Counted from the stretch's first letter, positions 1 to 7,146 are shown. The stretch: 45,530 nucleotides of DNA from JAISST01 sp050434145 (GCF_050434145.1 NZ_JBNPVX010000021.1:1-45530), one strand, 5' to 3'. The notes: generated from the letters alone by a model not told the origin. Numbers and translations are program-made.

Positions 1-24
1 AACGTCAAGAAAAATATTAAAATA

Positions 25-54
25 AAGCTAGAATCTTTAATAATTCTAGCTTTT
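25..54 (+). terminator. Rho-independent terminator of a gene upstream of the window
   Basis: A perfect 10-bp stem (AAGCTAGAAT, 25-34, with ATTCTAGCTT, 43-52) closes an 8-base loop and runs into a T tract. It probably ends a plus-strand transcript that begins outside the window. No gene is visible between it and 240. Confidence 0.8.
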
Positions 55-239
55 AATCAAATATATTCTTCTCAAACTGTAAAAGTTAGGTTATAACATA
101 AAAAGATAAAAAAATTAATATAAGTAGAGACTATTATAGTAAAAAATATGAAAAAGATTGCATTATTTGTACTTATGCATTACAATTGTAGAATAAAAAA
201 TTGTGTAAGATAGGGATGTGATTAAAAATTAATTTTATA

Positions 240-1451
240 ATGATATATCTGATATGTTTTTTTGTAGTTTTTTTAATAATTATAGTAAAAAAGATTGGAT
301 CATTTCAAAATTTTGATCTGCACTCTTATAATATGTTATCTGACTTTACATATTCTTCGGGAGAAATAACAAGTGTTTTTAATGAAAGAGTAGACTTTGA
401 TTTTTCTGGAACAAAAGAATTTTATTTTAAGAATGGGTTTATAAAAGGAAGAGCAAAATATTATAAAGGAAATCTTGATGGGTCATTTATTATATATAAT
501 TTAGTTGGAATTCCACTAGTTATTGGGACTTATGATAATGGAGAATTAAGTGGGAAAATAAATTGTTTCAATGATGATGGCTCTTTTAGAAATATTTATT
601 TTTATGAAAAAAATGAAAAAATCAATAAAATTTATGAATATATAGATGGAGTATTATCTTTTGAACGTGATGTAAAAGAAGAAGAAATCAATGGAAAATC
701 GATAGAATATTATCCAAATGGAAAGATAATGATAGTAGAGAATTATGCAGAAGATATGCTTCATGGTGTTGTACAGAGTTATTATATAAATGGACAAATT
801 AATGAAGATTTGTATTATTTAAATGATGAATTAACTGGTAGTTTCAAAAAATATTATCCAAATGGAAATTTGATGTTAGAAGGATCTGCGATTGAAGGAT
901 ACCTGAATGGTGTATTACGAAAATATAATGATTTTGGAGAAATAGAAGAAGAAATTGATTGTGATGAAATTACAAAATCAAAAGTATATATGCTTTCTGA
1001 CATAAGCATAGGAGGAAAGGAAATTTTAGAAAAAGAGATAAAACAAGAAATTCTTGATAGAAAACAAATTTTTAGTGAATGTATCAATGAAAAGAAGAAT
1101 TTTAAATCACAAAATAAATCTGAAAATATAAGTGAAATAGCATATTTTTATGGTAATGGTAAAAAGAAAATAGAGTTTCAATTAGTGAATAATGAGTTAG
1201 GAGGAAAAATAAAAATATTTGATAAAAATGAAAAAAATATAGTAAATATAGAAATTCGTAAGTTAGAAAAAAACATTACTGCTGAAATTTATGATGAAAA
1301 ACAAAAATTAATAAAAGTAGCATATTTTAATTCTGAATTATTAAAACCATTAAAAAAATTCTATGAATATGATAAAAATCCAATTTTTAATGTCAGTATA
1401 ATATTTCCACAACTGGAAAATACACTGATTAAAGAATTATTTGAGTGTTAA
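240..1451 (+). CDS. Membrane-anchored MORN-like (YwqK-type) repeat protein
   Basis: The 403-residue product opens with one hydrophobic segment (about residues 1-17), probably an uncleaved membrane anchor. The rest carries degenerate repeats of about 22-24 residues with the pattern YYxNGxxxxE followed by a GxL/GxW-like turn. Clear copies include IEYYPNGKIM, QSYYINGQIN, KKYYPNGNLM and, nearer the C-terminus, AYFYGNGKKK. This pattern is the MORN_2/YwqK repeat, common in multiple copies in fusobacterial genomes. The family's function is not settled; some members are annotated as antitoxins, which I would not infer here. The start at 240 has only a weak, distant purine stretch (AGGGATG, about 211-217). 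A later Met at residue 32 would delete the anchor. It stands alone ahead of the pseudouridine synthase, 41 bases away. Confidence 0.75.
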   Translation: MIYLICFFVVFLIIIVKKIGSFQNFDLHSYNMLSDFTYSSGEITSVFNERVDFDFSGTKEFYFKNGFIKGRAKYYKGNLDGSFIIYNLVGIPLVIGTYDNGELSGKINCFNDDGSFRNIYFYEKNEKINKIYEYIDGVLSFERDVKEEEINGKSIEYYPNGKIMIVENYAEDMLHGVVQSYYINGQINEDLYYLNDELTGSFKKYYPNGNLMLEGSAIEGYLNGVLRKYNDFGEIEEEIDCDEITKSKVYMLSDISIGGKEILEKEIKQEILDRKQIFSECINEKKNFKSQNKSENISEIAYFYGNGKKKIEFQLVNNELGGKIKIFDKNEKNIVNIEIRKLEKNITAEIYDEKQKLIKVAYFNSELLKPLKKFYEYDKNPIFNVSIIFPQLENTLIKELFEC

Positions 1452-1492
1452 AGATAATGATATAAAATATATATGAACAATGGAGAAAATAT

Positions 1493-2380
1493 ATGTTTAA
1501 AAAAGTAGTAGTAGCTCCAGAGTATGATAAATATGAGGTGGGAAAGTATCTCAAAGAAGTATTTGGGTATTCTAGTAGAAGTCTCAGAAATACAGAAGTT
1601 TATCTTAATGGAAAAAGAGTAAAGAATTATAGTAAAAAAGTAAGAAAATTAAATAGAATTCTGATAAAAGAAAAGGAGAAAGAAACAGGAATAGAGCCAA
1701 TGGATATTCCTATAAAAGTAGCTTATGAAGATGAAAATTACCTGATTATTGATAAAGAACCTTATATTATAGTACATCCTACAGAAAAAAAAGTCGATTT
1801 TACATTGGCAAATGGAGTAGTTAATTATTTTTTAAAGACTATGGGAAAAATTTTAGTACCAAGATTTTACAACAGGCTAGATATGAATACTTCAGGATTA
1901 ATTATAGTAGTAAAAAATGCCTATGCTCAAAATTATCTTCAGAAAAGTAAAAAGGTAAAGAAATTTTATATGGCAATAGCAAAAGGAATAGTCCAAGAAG
2001 ATGAGTTTTTTATTGAAAAACCGATAGGAAAATTAGGGGATGAGTTAAGACGGGTAGAATTATCTGTTGAAAATGGTGGAAAAGAAGCGAAAACACGAAT
2101 AAAAGTAATTAAAAGAAATCTAAAAGAGAACCTTACTTTAATCGAAGCAGAGTTATTTACTGGGCGAACTCATCAGATAAGAGCACATTTATCTCTCATA
2201 GGCTATCCTTTATTGGGAGATGATCTGTATGGTGGATCAGATGAGAGAGCCAAAAGGCAAATGTTGCATTCATATAAGTGCCAGATTCCGCTTATTAATA
2301 TTGAAGTAATAAAAGAGGTGGAAGTTGGGTTGCCTACAGATATGGAAGAGATAATAAAAGAAAAGATGGAGATAACATAA
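1493..2380 (+). CDS. RluA-family RNA pseudouridine synthase
   Basis: The 295-residue protein isomerises uridine to pseudouridine in rRNA or tRNA in the cytoplasm. An S4-like RNA-binding segment lies at about residues 13-60 (KYLKEVF, SRSLRN, VYLNGKRV). The pseudouridine synthase fold follows from about 78. The catalytic motif reads NRLDMNTSGL, with the nucleophile at Asp130; most relatives have His where this one has Asn before RLD. The third motif, GRTHQIRAHL, and the downstream GDDLYGG are intact. Length fits the RluD/YlyB type. The start is supported by a GGAGAA ribosome binding site about 6 bases upstream. RluA, RluC and RluD specificities cannot be separated by eye. Confidence 0.93.
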   Translation: MFKKVVVAPEYDKYEVGKYLKEVFGYSSRSLRNTEVYLNGKRVKNYSKKVRKLNRILIKEKEKETGIEPMDIPIKVAYEDENYLIIDKEPYIIVHPTEKKVDFTLANGVVNYFLKTMGKILVPRFYNRLDMNTSGLIIVVKNAYAQNYLQKSKKVKKFYMAIAKGIVQEDEFFIEKPIGKLGDELRRVELSVENGGKEAKTRIKVIKRNLKENLTLIEAELFTGRTHQIRAHLSLIGYPLLGDDLYGGSDERAKRQMLHSYKCQIPLINIEVIKEVEVGLPTDMEEIIKEKMEIT

Positions 2381-2389
2381 AAAAATGAT

Positions 2390-2418
2390 TTTACAAAAAA
2401 ATATAAATGTTATATAAT
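2390..2418 (+). promoter_or_regulatory. Sigma-70-type promoter for a candidate small RNA
   Basis: TTTACA (2390-2395), a 17-base spacer and TATAAT (2413-2418). Transcription would start near 2425, only about 45 bases after the pseudouridine synthase stop, and would run into the hairpin and T tract ending at 2521. Confidence 0.6.
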
Positions 2419-2424
2419 ATATTT

Positions 2425-2521
2425 AAGAGATAAGTAATCTAAATTTTTTTTGATAGAGAGTTAATTTATCTCAAATAAAACATAACCCAAAAAGCAAAGC
2501 TCTTAAAGGGTTTTGTTTTTT
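2425..2521 (+). ncRNA. Candidate small RNA with its own promoter and terminator
   Basis: A roughly 97-nt transcript is predicted. Its 5' end is closed by a 7-bp stem, GAGATAA (2427-2433) with TTATCTC (2466-2472). Its 3' end holds a hairpin, AACCC (2484-2488) with GGGTT (2508-2512) plus an inner AGC/GCT pair, followed by TTTTGTTTTTTT. No convincing reading frame lies inside. A separate promoter at 2585-2613 serves the next gene, so this is more likely an independent RNA than a leader. I do not recognise the family. A terminated leader of the lipoprotein gene remains possible. Confidence 0.5.
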
Positions 2522-2584
2522 TATTGTCAGCAGTTAATGAAAAAAATTTAAATAATATTAATTCTACAATGGTAGATATATTTA

Positions 2585-2613
2585 TTGTAATTAAAAGAAA
2601 GAAAAGTTATAAT
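2585..2613 (+). promoter_or_regulatory. Promoter for the lipoprotein gene
   Basis: TTGTAA (2585-2590), a 17-base spacer and TATAAT (2608-2613), placed about 35 bases before the lipoprotein start at 2648. Confidence 0.55.
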
Positions 2614-2647
2614 AATTTATATGAAACATATTTTTGGGAGGAGAATA

Positions 2648-3130
2648 ATGAAATTATTATATATTGTATTATTATTTATTTTTTTAATTGGGTGTCAAAA
2701 AGAAAAGACAAATGTTTCTAAGTGGACCGAATGGGAAATTTTGGATAATAAAGATAAATTTTATGAAAAAATAACAGGTGAAAAAATAGCAAGAATAACT
2801 TTTTTTGATAATGAAAAAATGAATGTTGAATCACTAGAAATATATGTAGATAAAGGTAGTACAATAATGTGTGTAGAAATAGGTGACAAAAAATCATATA
2901 TTGGAGATGTTACAGCTGAATTTATTATTGATAGGGATAAATCTAGATTTCTTCATGGTTATTTAGATGAAAGAAAATACTATTTTTCAGCACAAAATAA
3001 TGAATTTCTATCTGATATAATAGAATTTATGACAAAAGGAAAAAAATTAAAAATAATAATTAATAATGATGAAATAATTGAATTGCCATTAAAGGGGTTC
3101 AAAAAAATTAATAAAGAGATGAAGCAGTAA
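2648..3130 (+). CDS. Small lipoprotein, function unknown
   Basis: The 160-residue product starts MKLLYIVLLF and has a lipobox FLIGCQ, so Cys16 would be lipidated after signal peptidase II cleavage. The start at 2648 is chosen because a strong GGGAGGAG site sits just before it and because the longer frame from 2621 would put charged residues in front of the signal peptide. The mature part begins with a Trp-containing SKWTEWE segment. Its last 30 residues (KLKIIINNDEI, then LPLKGFKKINKEM) resemble the C-terminus of the exported protein at 16000-16752, which also begins its mature part with KWSKW. The two look like distant members of one family. I recognise no known domain. Confidence 0.75.
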   Translation: MKLLYIVLLFIFLIGCQKEKTNVSKWTEWEILDNKDKFYEKITGEKIARITFFDNEKMNVESLEIYVDKGSTIMCVEIGDKKSYIGDVTAEFIIDRDKSRFLHGYLDERKYYFSAQNNEFLSDIIEFMTKGKKLKIIINNDEIIELPLKGFKKINKEMKQ

Positions 3131-3234
3131 TTTAAATGAAAAAGGCAAAAATTAACTTAAAGCTATAATATGTAAAAATCAAAGATAAATAAGTTGAAAT
3201 AAAATAGATGAACATAACTAATCAAAGAAAAAAC

Positions 3235-3262
3235 TTGATAAATTTCTTTTTTATGCTAAAAT
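3235..3262 (+). promoter_or_regulatory. Promoter of the tRNA-Thr gene
   Basis: TTGATA (3235-3240), a 16-base spacer and TAAAAT (3257-3262), preceded by TGC, which fits an extended -10. It lies about 40 bases upstream of the tRNA. Confidence 0.6.
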
Positions 3263-3303
3263 ATCAGAAGATACAATATAAATTTATATTTTATTACACA
3301 TTT

Positions 3304-3377
3304 GCCAGTTTAGTATAATGGTATTACAAACCCATGGTAAGGGTTAGACAACGGATCGTAACCGTTATCTGGCACCA
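3304..3377 (+). tRNA. tRNA-Thr (anticodon GGT), atypical T-loop
   Basis: The 74-nt cloverleaf has a 7-bp acceptor stem (3304-3310 with 3367-3373, one T-T mismatch at 6-67), D-arm with GG in the loop, anticodon stem AACCC/GGGTT and loop ATGGTAA with anticodon GGT (3336-3338), a 4-base variable loop, and a T-stem AACGG/CCGTT. CCA is encoded. The first two acceptor pairs, G1-C72 and C2-G71, are known ThrRS identity elements. The T-loop reads ATCGTAA, so the usual T54 and A58 are exchanged to A and T. The gene stands alone with its own promoter and terminator. Confidence 0.85.
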
Positions 3378-3390
3378 TATAATAAAGAGC

Positions 3391-3424
3391 AAAAGACTTT
3401 GGTTATATATCTGAGTCTTTTTTG
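3391..3424 (+). terminator. Terminator of the tRNA-Thr gene
   Basis: An 8-bp stem, AAAAGACT (3391-3398) with AGTCTTTT (3414-3421), whose right arm runs into a T tract. It begins 14 bases after the encoded CCA. Confidence 0.8.
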
Positions 3425-3516
3425 CAATTTGAAGATTTTGATATTTAAAAAAGCTAAAGATGCGTGTGGCATTTACTATTATAATTTATAAAATTTGTTT
3501 TAAATGCATGAAACAC

Positions 3517-3545
3517 TTGACTTTATATAATAAAAATGTTAGAAT
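3517..3545 (+). promoter_or_regulatory. Promoter of the rpsB-tsf-pyrH-frr operon
   Basis: TTGACT (3517-3522), exactly 17 bases, then TAGAAT (3540-3545). The start would be near 3552, leaving a leader of about 103 bases before rpsB. Confidence 0.75.
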
Positions 3546-3577
3546 GGTAACCGTTAAAATAAACACATCAATTATTT

Positions 3578-3639
3578 CTAGGCAAGGTGTTTCCTTGTGG
3601 AAATAGCTTAGTTTTTAGATTGGTGGAAGAAAAAACCAA
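3578..3639 (+). promoter_or_regulatory. Structured rpsB leader, candidate S2 autoregulatory element
   Basis: The 5' untranslated region can fold into a two-tier hairpin: CTAGGC (3578-3583) with GCTTAG (3606-3611), enclosing TTTCC (3590-3594) with GGAAA (3599-3603) around a TTGT loop. A second small hairpin follows, TTGGT (3620-3624) with ACCAA (3635-3639), just ahead of the AGGAGG of rpsB. In several bacteria S2 represses its own mRNA through such leaders. That it does so here is inference. Confidence 0.5.
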
Positions 3640-3654
3640 AACTTAGGAGGAAAA

Positions 3655-4398
3655 ATGTCAGTAGTATCAATGAAACAATTATTAGAAGCAGGAGTACACT
3701 TTGGGCATCAGGCAAAAAGATGGAACCCAAAAATGTCAAGGTATATCTTTACAGAAAGAAATGGTATACATGTAATTGATTTGCACAAATCATTAAAGAA
3801 AATCGAAGAAGCTTATAATGCACTTCGTGAAATAGCATCAACAGGAGGAAAAGTTCTTTTTGTTGGAACTAAAAAACAAGCACAAGAAGCTATAAGAGAT
3901 CAAGCTGAAAGAGCTGGAATGTATTATATTAATAACAGATGGTTGGGTGGGATGCTAACCAACTTCAAAACTATCAAATCAAGAATTGAAAGACTAAAAG
4001 AATTGGAAAAAATGGATGAAGAAGGAATTTTAGATGAGGCTTACACTAAAAAAGAAGCATCTAATTATAGAAAAGAATTAGCTAAATTATCTAAGAATTT
4101 GTCAGGAATCAAAGACATGAAAGATGTTCCTGCAGCAATCTTCATAGTGGATTGTAAGAAAGAAGAATTAGCAATAAGTGAAGCAGATCACTTGGGAATT
4201 CCTATATTTGCGATGATTGATACAAATGTAGATCCAGAATTGATTACTTTTCCTATCCCAGCTAACGATGATGCAATAAGATCAGTAAAATTAATATCAT
4301 CTGTGATGGCAAATGCAATAATCGAAGGAAATCAAGGAAAAGAAGAAATAGCTGTTGAAACTCCAGAATTGGAAATAGAAGAAGGATCTGCAGAATAA
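3655..4398 (+). CDS. rpsB: 30S ribosomal protein S2
   Basis: The 247-residue protein, close to the usual 240-250, joins the head and body of the small subunit late in its assembly. Family signatures are clear: an N-terminal LLEAGVHFGHQAKRWNPKM, then IHVIDLHKS, FVGTKKQAQ, NNRWLGGMLTN, and the C-terminal PIFAMIDTNVDP. The tail is acidic, ending EEGSAE. The start follows a perfect AGGAGG. It is the first gene of rpsB-tsf-pyrH-frr, a widely conserved order, and is preceded by a folded leader that may be its own regulatory target. Confidence 0.98.
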   Translation: MSVVSMKQLLEAGVHFGHQAKRWNPKMSRYIFTERNGIHVIDLHKSLKKIEEAYNALREIASTGGKVLFVGTKKQAQEAIRDQAERAGMYYINNRWLGGMLTNFKTIKSRIERLKELEKMDEEGILDEAYTKKEASNYRKELAKLSKNLSGIKDMKDVPAAIFIVDCKKEELAISEADHLGIPIFAMIDTNVDPELITFPIPANDDAIRSVKLISSVMANAIIEGNQGKEEIAVETPELEIEEGSAE

Positions 4399-4466
4399 TA
4401 ATCATAGAAAAAAATGGAAAATGACTCCATATAATATAGATAAATAAAACCTTTAGGAGGAAAATT

Positions 4467-5354
4467 ATGGCTGAAATAACAGCAAGTTTAGTAAAAGAAT
4501 TAAGAGAAAGAACTGGTGCTGGAATGATGGATTGCAAAAAAGCACTACAAGAATGCAATGGAGATATGGAAAAAGCTATAGATTACTTGAGAGAAAAAGG
4601 GATAGCTAAAGCAGTTAAAAAAGGTGGAAGAGTTGCAGCTGAAGGATTAATATTTGATGGAGTGACTCCAGACAATAAAAGAGCAGTATTAATAGAATTC
4701 AACTCTGAAACTGACTTTGTTGCCAAAAATGAAGAATTTGTAAACTTTGGTAAAAAATTAGTAGAAATAGCTTTAAAACATAATATAAAAACAGTAGAAG
4801 ATTTGAATAAAGCAGAATTTATTGCAGGAAAAACAGTAGAAGAAGCTATTACTGATTTGGTAGCAAAAATAGGTGAAAATATGCATGTAAGAAGACTTCA
4901 TAGTGGGGATGCAATAGGATTTATAGCTACTTATAGTCATTTAGGAGGAAAACTAGGAGTTACAGTGGAAATGACAGGAGAAGCGACTCCAGAAAATATT
5001 GGAAAAGCCAGAGATATAGCAATGCATGTAGCAGCAATGGATCCAAAATATTTATCTAAAGATCAAGTAACTACAGATGATTTGGACAGAGAGAAAGAAA
5101 TAGCTAGAAAACAATTGGAAGCAGAAGGAAAACCAGCTCAAATAATAGAAAAAATCCTAATAGGAAAAATGAACAAATTTTATGAAGAGAATTGTTTATT
5201 ACATCAAGAATTTGTTAAAGATAAAGATCAAACAATAGAAAAATATGCTGGAGATATCAAAGTAGTTTCTTATACTAGATTTAAGGTTGGAGATGGAGTA
5301 GAAAAGAAAGAGGAAGATTTCGCAGCAGAAGTAGCAGCTCAAATCAAAGGATAA
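4467..5354 (+). CDS. tsf: Elongation factor Ts
   Basis: The 295-residue guanine nucleotide exchange factor recycles EF-Tu from its GDP form. The N-terminal UBA-like domain has the signature LRERTGAGMMDCKKAL, and the core has NSETDFVAKNEEF, the element that contacts EF-Tu. A second conserved stretch, MHVAAMDPKYL, lies mid-protein. Length agrees with bacterial EF-Ts. The ribosome binding site is AGGAGG, 68 bases after rpsB in the same operon. A strong hairpin without a full T tract follows the gene. Confidence 0.98.
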   Translation: MAEITASLVKELRERTGAGMMDCKKALQECNGDMEKAIDYLREKGIAKAVKKGGRVAAEGLIFDGVTPDNKRAVLIEFNSETDFVAKNEEFVNFGKKLVEIALKHNIKTVEDLNKAEFIAGKTVEEAITDLVAKIGENMHVRRLHSGDAIGFIATYSHLGGKLGVTVEMTGEATPENIGKARDIAMHVAAMDPKYLSKDQVTTDDLDREKEIARKQLEAEGKPAQIIEKILIGKMNKFYEENCLLHQEFVKDKDQTIEKYAGDIKVVSYTRFKVGDGVEKKEEDFAAEVAAQIKG

Positions 5355-5365
5355 ATCACTACATG

Positions 5366-5395
5366 AATAGGGGTGCATAAGAGAGCATCCCTATT
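5366..5395 (+). promoter_or_regulatory. Intergenic hairpin between tsf and pyrH
   Basis: An 11-bp stem with one G-T pair (5366-5376 with 5385-5395; arms begin AATAGGG and end CCCTATT) encloses an 8-base loop. It is followed by TTACA, not a T tract, so it is more likely a partial terminator, RNA-processing site or 3' stabiliser that lowers pyrH-frr expression relative to rpsB-tsf. Confidence 0.6.
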
Positions 5396-5433
5396 TTACA
5401 GGAATAATAAATCAAGATTTCTAGGAGGATTTT

Positions 5434-6153
5434 ATGAGCGAACCTTTGTATAAAAGGATATTGTTAAAATTGAGTGGAGAAGCTTTAATGGGAGAACAAG
5501 AATTTGGAATATCTTCTGAAGTAATTGGTTCCTATGCGAGGCAGATCAAGGAAATAGCTGAATTAGGGGTACAAGTATCTATTGTTATTGGTGGTGGAAA
5601 TATATTTAGAGGACTTTCTGGCACAGAGCAAGGAATAGATAGGGTAACAGGTGATCATATGGGGATGTTAGCTACAGTGATTAACTCACTAGCATTACAG
5701 AATGCCATTGAACAACTGGGAGTCCCTACAAGGGTACAGACAGCTATTGAAATGCCCAAAATAGCAGAACCATTTATAAAAAGAAAGGCTCAGAGACATC
5801 TAGAAAAAAGAAGAATAGTAATATTTGGGGCAGGTACTGGTAATCCATATTTTACCACTGATACAGCAGCAGCACTAAGAGCAATTGAAATAAATGCAGA
5901 AGCAGTATTGAAAGCTACCAAAGTAGATGGAATTTATGATAAAGATCCAGTAAAATATAGTGATGCTGTAAAATATAATGAAGTATCTTACACTGAAGTA
6001 TTAAGTAAAGATCTGAGAGTAATGGATGCCACTGCAATATCTTTATGTAGAGAAAATAAACTGCCAATAGTAGTATTTAATTCATTGAAAGAAGGTAATA
6101 TGAGAAAAGTTATTATGGGTGAAAAAATAGGTACTGTGGTAGTGGCAGATTAA
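5434..6153 (+). CDS. pyrH: UMP kinase
   Basis: The 239-residue enzyme of the amino-acid-kinase fold phosphorylates UMP to UDP in pyrimidine nucleotide synthesis, usually as a hexamer activated by GTP and inhibited by UTP. It shows LKLSGEALMGEQ at the N-terminus, IVIGGGNIFRG for phosphate binding, the DHMGMLATVINSLALQ helix, GTGNPYFTTDTAAALRA, and KATKVDGIYDKDP. Length matches the family (about 240). The start follows AGGAGG at normal spacing. It lies between tsf and frr, the usual position. Confidence 0.98.
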   Translation: MSEPLYKRILLKLSGEALMGEQEFGISSEVIGSYARQIKEIAELGVQVSIVIGGGNIFRGLSGTEQGIDRVTGDHMGMLATVINSLALQNAIEQLGVPTRVQTAIEMPKIAEPFIKRKAQRHLEKRRIVIFGAGTGNPYFTTDTAAALRAIEINAEAVLKATKVDGIYDKDPVKYSDAVKYNEVSYTEVLSKDLRVMDATAISLCRENKLPIVVFNSLKEGNMRKVIMGEKIGTVVVAD

Positions 6154-6173
6154 GATATTTTGAGGAGGAAGCA

Positions 6174-6740
6174 ATGAGTTGTCAAGATATAATTAATGAG
6201 TGTAAAGAAAAAATGGCCAAAACTATAGAAGCGACTAAAAACAAATTTACTTCAATAAGAGCAGGGCGTGCTAGTGTAGCTATGTTAGATGGGATAAAAG
6301 TGGAGCAATATGGTTCTGATGTTCCATTGAATCAAGTGGGAACAGTGTCAGCCCCAGAAGCAAGATTATTAGTAATAGATCCTTGGGATAAAGGGATTAT
6401 AGGAAAAATAGAAAAAGCAATACTTGCATCAAAGCTTGGGATTACTCCAAATAATGATGGTAAAGTAATTAGGCTAGTAATGCCAGAGCTTACAGCAGAA
6501 AGAAGAAAGGAATATGTAAAATTAGCAAAAACAGAAGCTGAAAATGGTAAAGTTGCATTGAGGAATATCAGAAAAGATATGAATAATGCTATAAAAAAAC
6601 TAGAAAAAGATAAAACTTTAGGAATTTCAGAAGATGAAGCCAAAAAAGCTGAAGATGATGTACAAAAATTAACAGATGCTCATATAAAAGAAGTAGATGA
6701 GTTATTGGCTAAGAAAGAAAAAGAAATTACTACAGTATAA
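6174..6740 (+). CDS. frr: Ribosome recycling factor
   Basis: The 188-residue factor works with EF-G to split post-termination ribosomes. It shows the typical long-helix composition with FTSIRAGRASVAMLDGI near the N-terminus, the domain II segment VEQYGSDVPLNQVGTVSAPE, and ELTAERRKEYVKLAK. Length is normal (185 in E. coli). GAGGAGG precedes the start, 20 bases after pyrH. It is the last gene of the operon; a separate promoter for rpmE follows. Confidence 0.98.
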   Translation: MSCQDIINECKEKMAKTIEATKNKFTSIRAGRASVAMLDGIKVEQYGSDVPLNQVGTVSAPEARLLVIDPWDKGIIGKIEKAILASKLGITPNNDGKVIRLVMPELTAERRKEYVKLAKTEAENGKVALRNIRKDMNNAIKKLEKDKTLGISEDEAKKAEDDVQKLTDAHIKEVDELLAKKEKEITTV

Positions 6741-6747
6741 AAAAGTT

Positions 6748-6776
6748 TGCAAATGTTAAGTAAATGTGATAGAATT
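6748..6776 (+). promoter_or_regulatory. Promoter of rpmE
   Basis: TTGCAA (6748-6753), 17 bases, then TAGAAT (6771-6776). It lies just after frr and about 48 bases before the rpmE start at 6824. Confidence 0.6.
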
Positions 6777-6823
6777 TAATGTAATTTTGATTGTTTTATA
6801 TATAGACATTAGGAAGGTGAAAA

Positions 6824-7039
6824 ATGAAAAAAGATATACATCCAGATTATCATGTTATAAATGTTGAATGTTCTTGTGGAGAAAAATTCCAAACTAAATC
6901 TACTTATGCAAGAGGAGATGAAATGAAATTAGCTGTTTGTTCAAAATGTCATCCATTTTATACAGGTAAAGCTAAATTTGTTGATGCTGCTGGTAGAGTT
7001 GATAAGTTCAACAAAAGATATAAAATCAATGATAAATAA
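6824..7039 (+). CDS. rpmE: 50S ribosomal protein L31 (zinc-binding form)
   Basis: The 71-residue protein bridges the large and small subunits at the central protuberance. It carries four cysteines in the zinc-form pattern, CSCGEKF at the N-terminus and CSKCHPFYTGK in the middle, so it is the C+ type, not the zinc-free paralogue. KFVDAAGRVDKFNKRY is the usual C-terminal signature. It has its own promoter and a strong terminator, so it is a single-gene unit. Confidence 0.97.
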   Translation: MKKDIHPDYHVINVECSCGEKFQTKSTYARGDEMKLAVCSKCHPFYTGKAKFVDAAGRVDKFNKRYKINDK

Positions 7040-7046
7040 AAAAGCG

Positions 7047-7074
7047 AAAGGAAGTTTACAGGCTTCCTTTTTTT
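7047..7074 (+). terminator. Terminator after rpmE
   Basis: AAAGGAAG (7047-7054) pairs with CTTCCTTT (7063-7070) and continues into further T residues. Confidence 0.88.
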
Positions 7075-7085
7075 ATATGATAAAA

Positions 7086-7101
7086 TTGACTGTGTAGTCA
7101 A
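7086..7101 (+). promoter_or_regulatory. Upstream palindromic operator of fplA
   Basis: A perfect 16-bp palindrome, TTGACT-GTGT-AGTCAA. An identical-arm copy lies exactly 32 bp downstream (7118-7133), about three helical turns, so both would face the same side of the DNA. The shape suits a dimeric winged-helix repressor, for example of the MarR type; the regulator is not identified. Confidence 0.7.
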
Positions 7102-7117
7102 AAACAATGCCATTATA

Positions 7118-7146
7118 TTGACTTATTAGTCAATAAGTGATATAAT
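7118..7146 (+). promoter_or_regulatory. fplA promoter with an operator over its -35 box
   Basis: TTGACT (7118-7123), a 17-base spacer and a perfect TATAAT (7141-7146). The palindrome TTGACT-TATT-AGTCAA (7118-7133) contains the whole -35 box, so a protein bound there would block RNA polymerase. The predicted transcript starts near 7153, giving a leader of about 130 bases to the start codon at 7286. Confidence 0.75.

Noticed and set aside
240..1451. Calling the MORN-like protein an antitoxin
   Set aside because: YwqK-type repeats are often labelled antitoxin by automatic annotation, but no toxin gene is adjacent and the protein has a membrane anchor.
2524..2721. A 65-codon plus-strand frame overlapping the lipoprotein gene
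   Set aside because: It overlaps a gene with a signal peptide, lipobox and strong ribosome binding site, and has no such support itself.
6332..6643. Long minus-strand frames opposite frr, rpsB/tsf and other genes
   Set aside because: They mirror conserved coding sequence, lack ribosome binding sites and show Ser/Phe/Leu/Ile-rich composition expected of the complement of Lys/Glu-rich genes.
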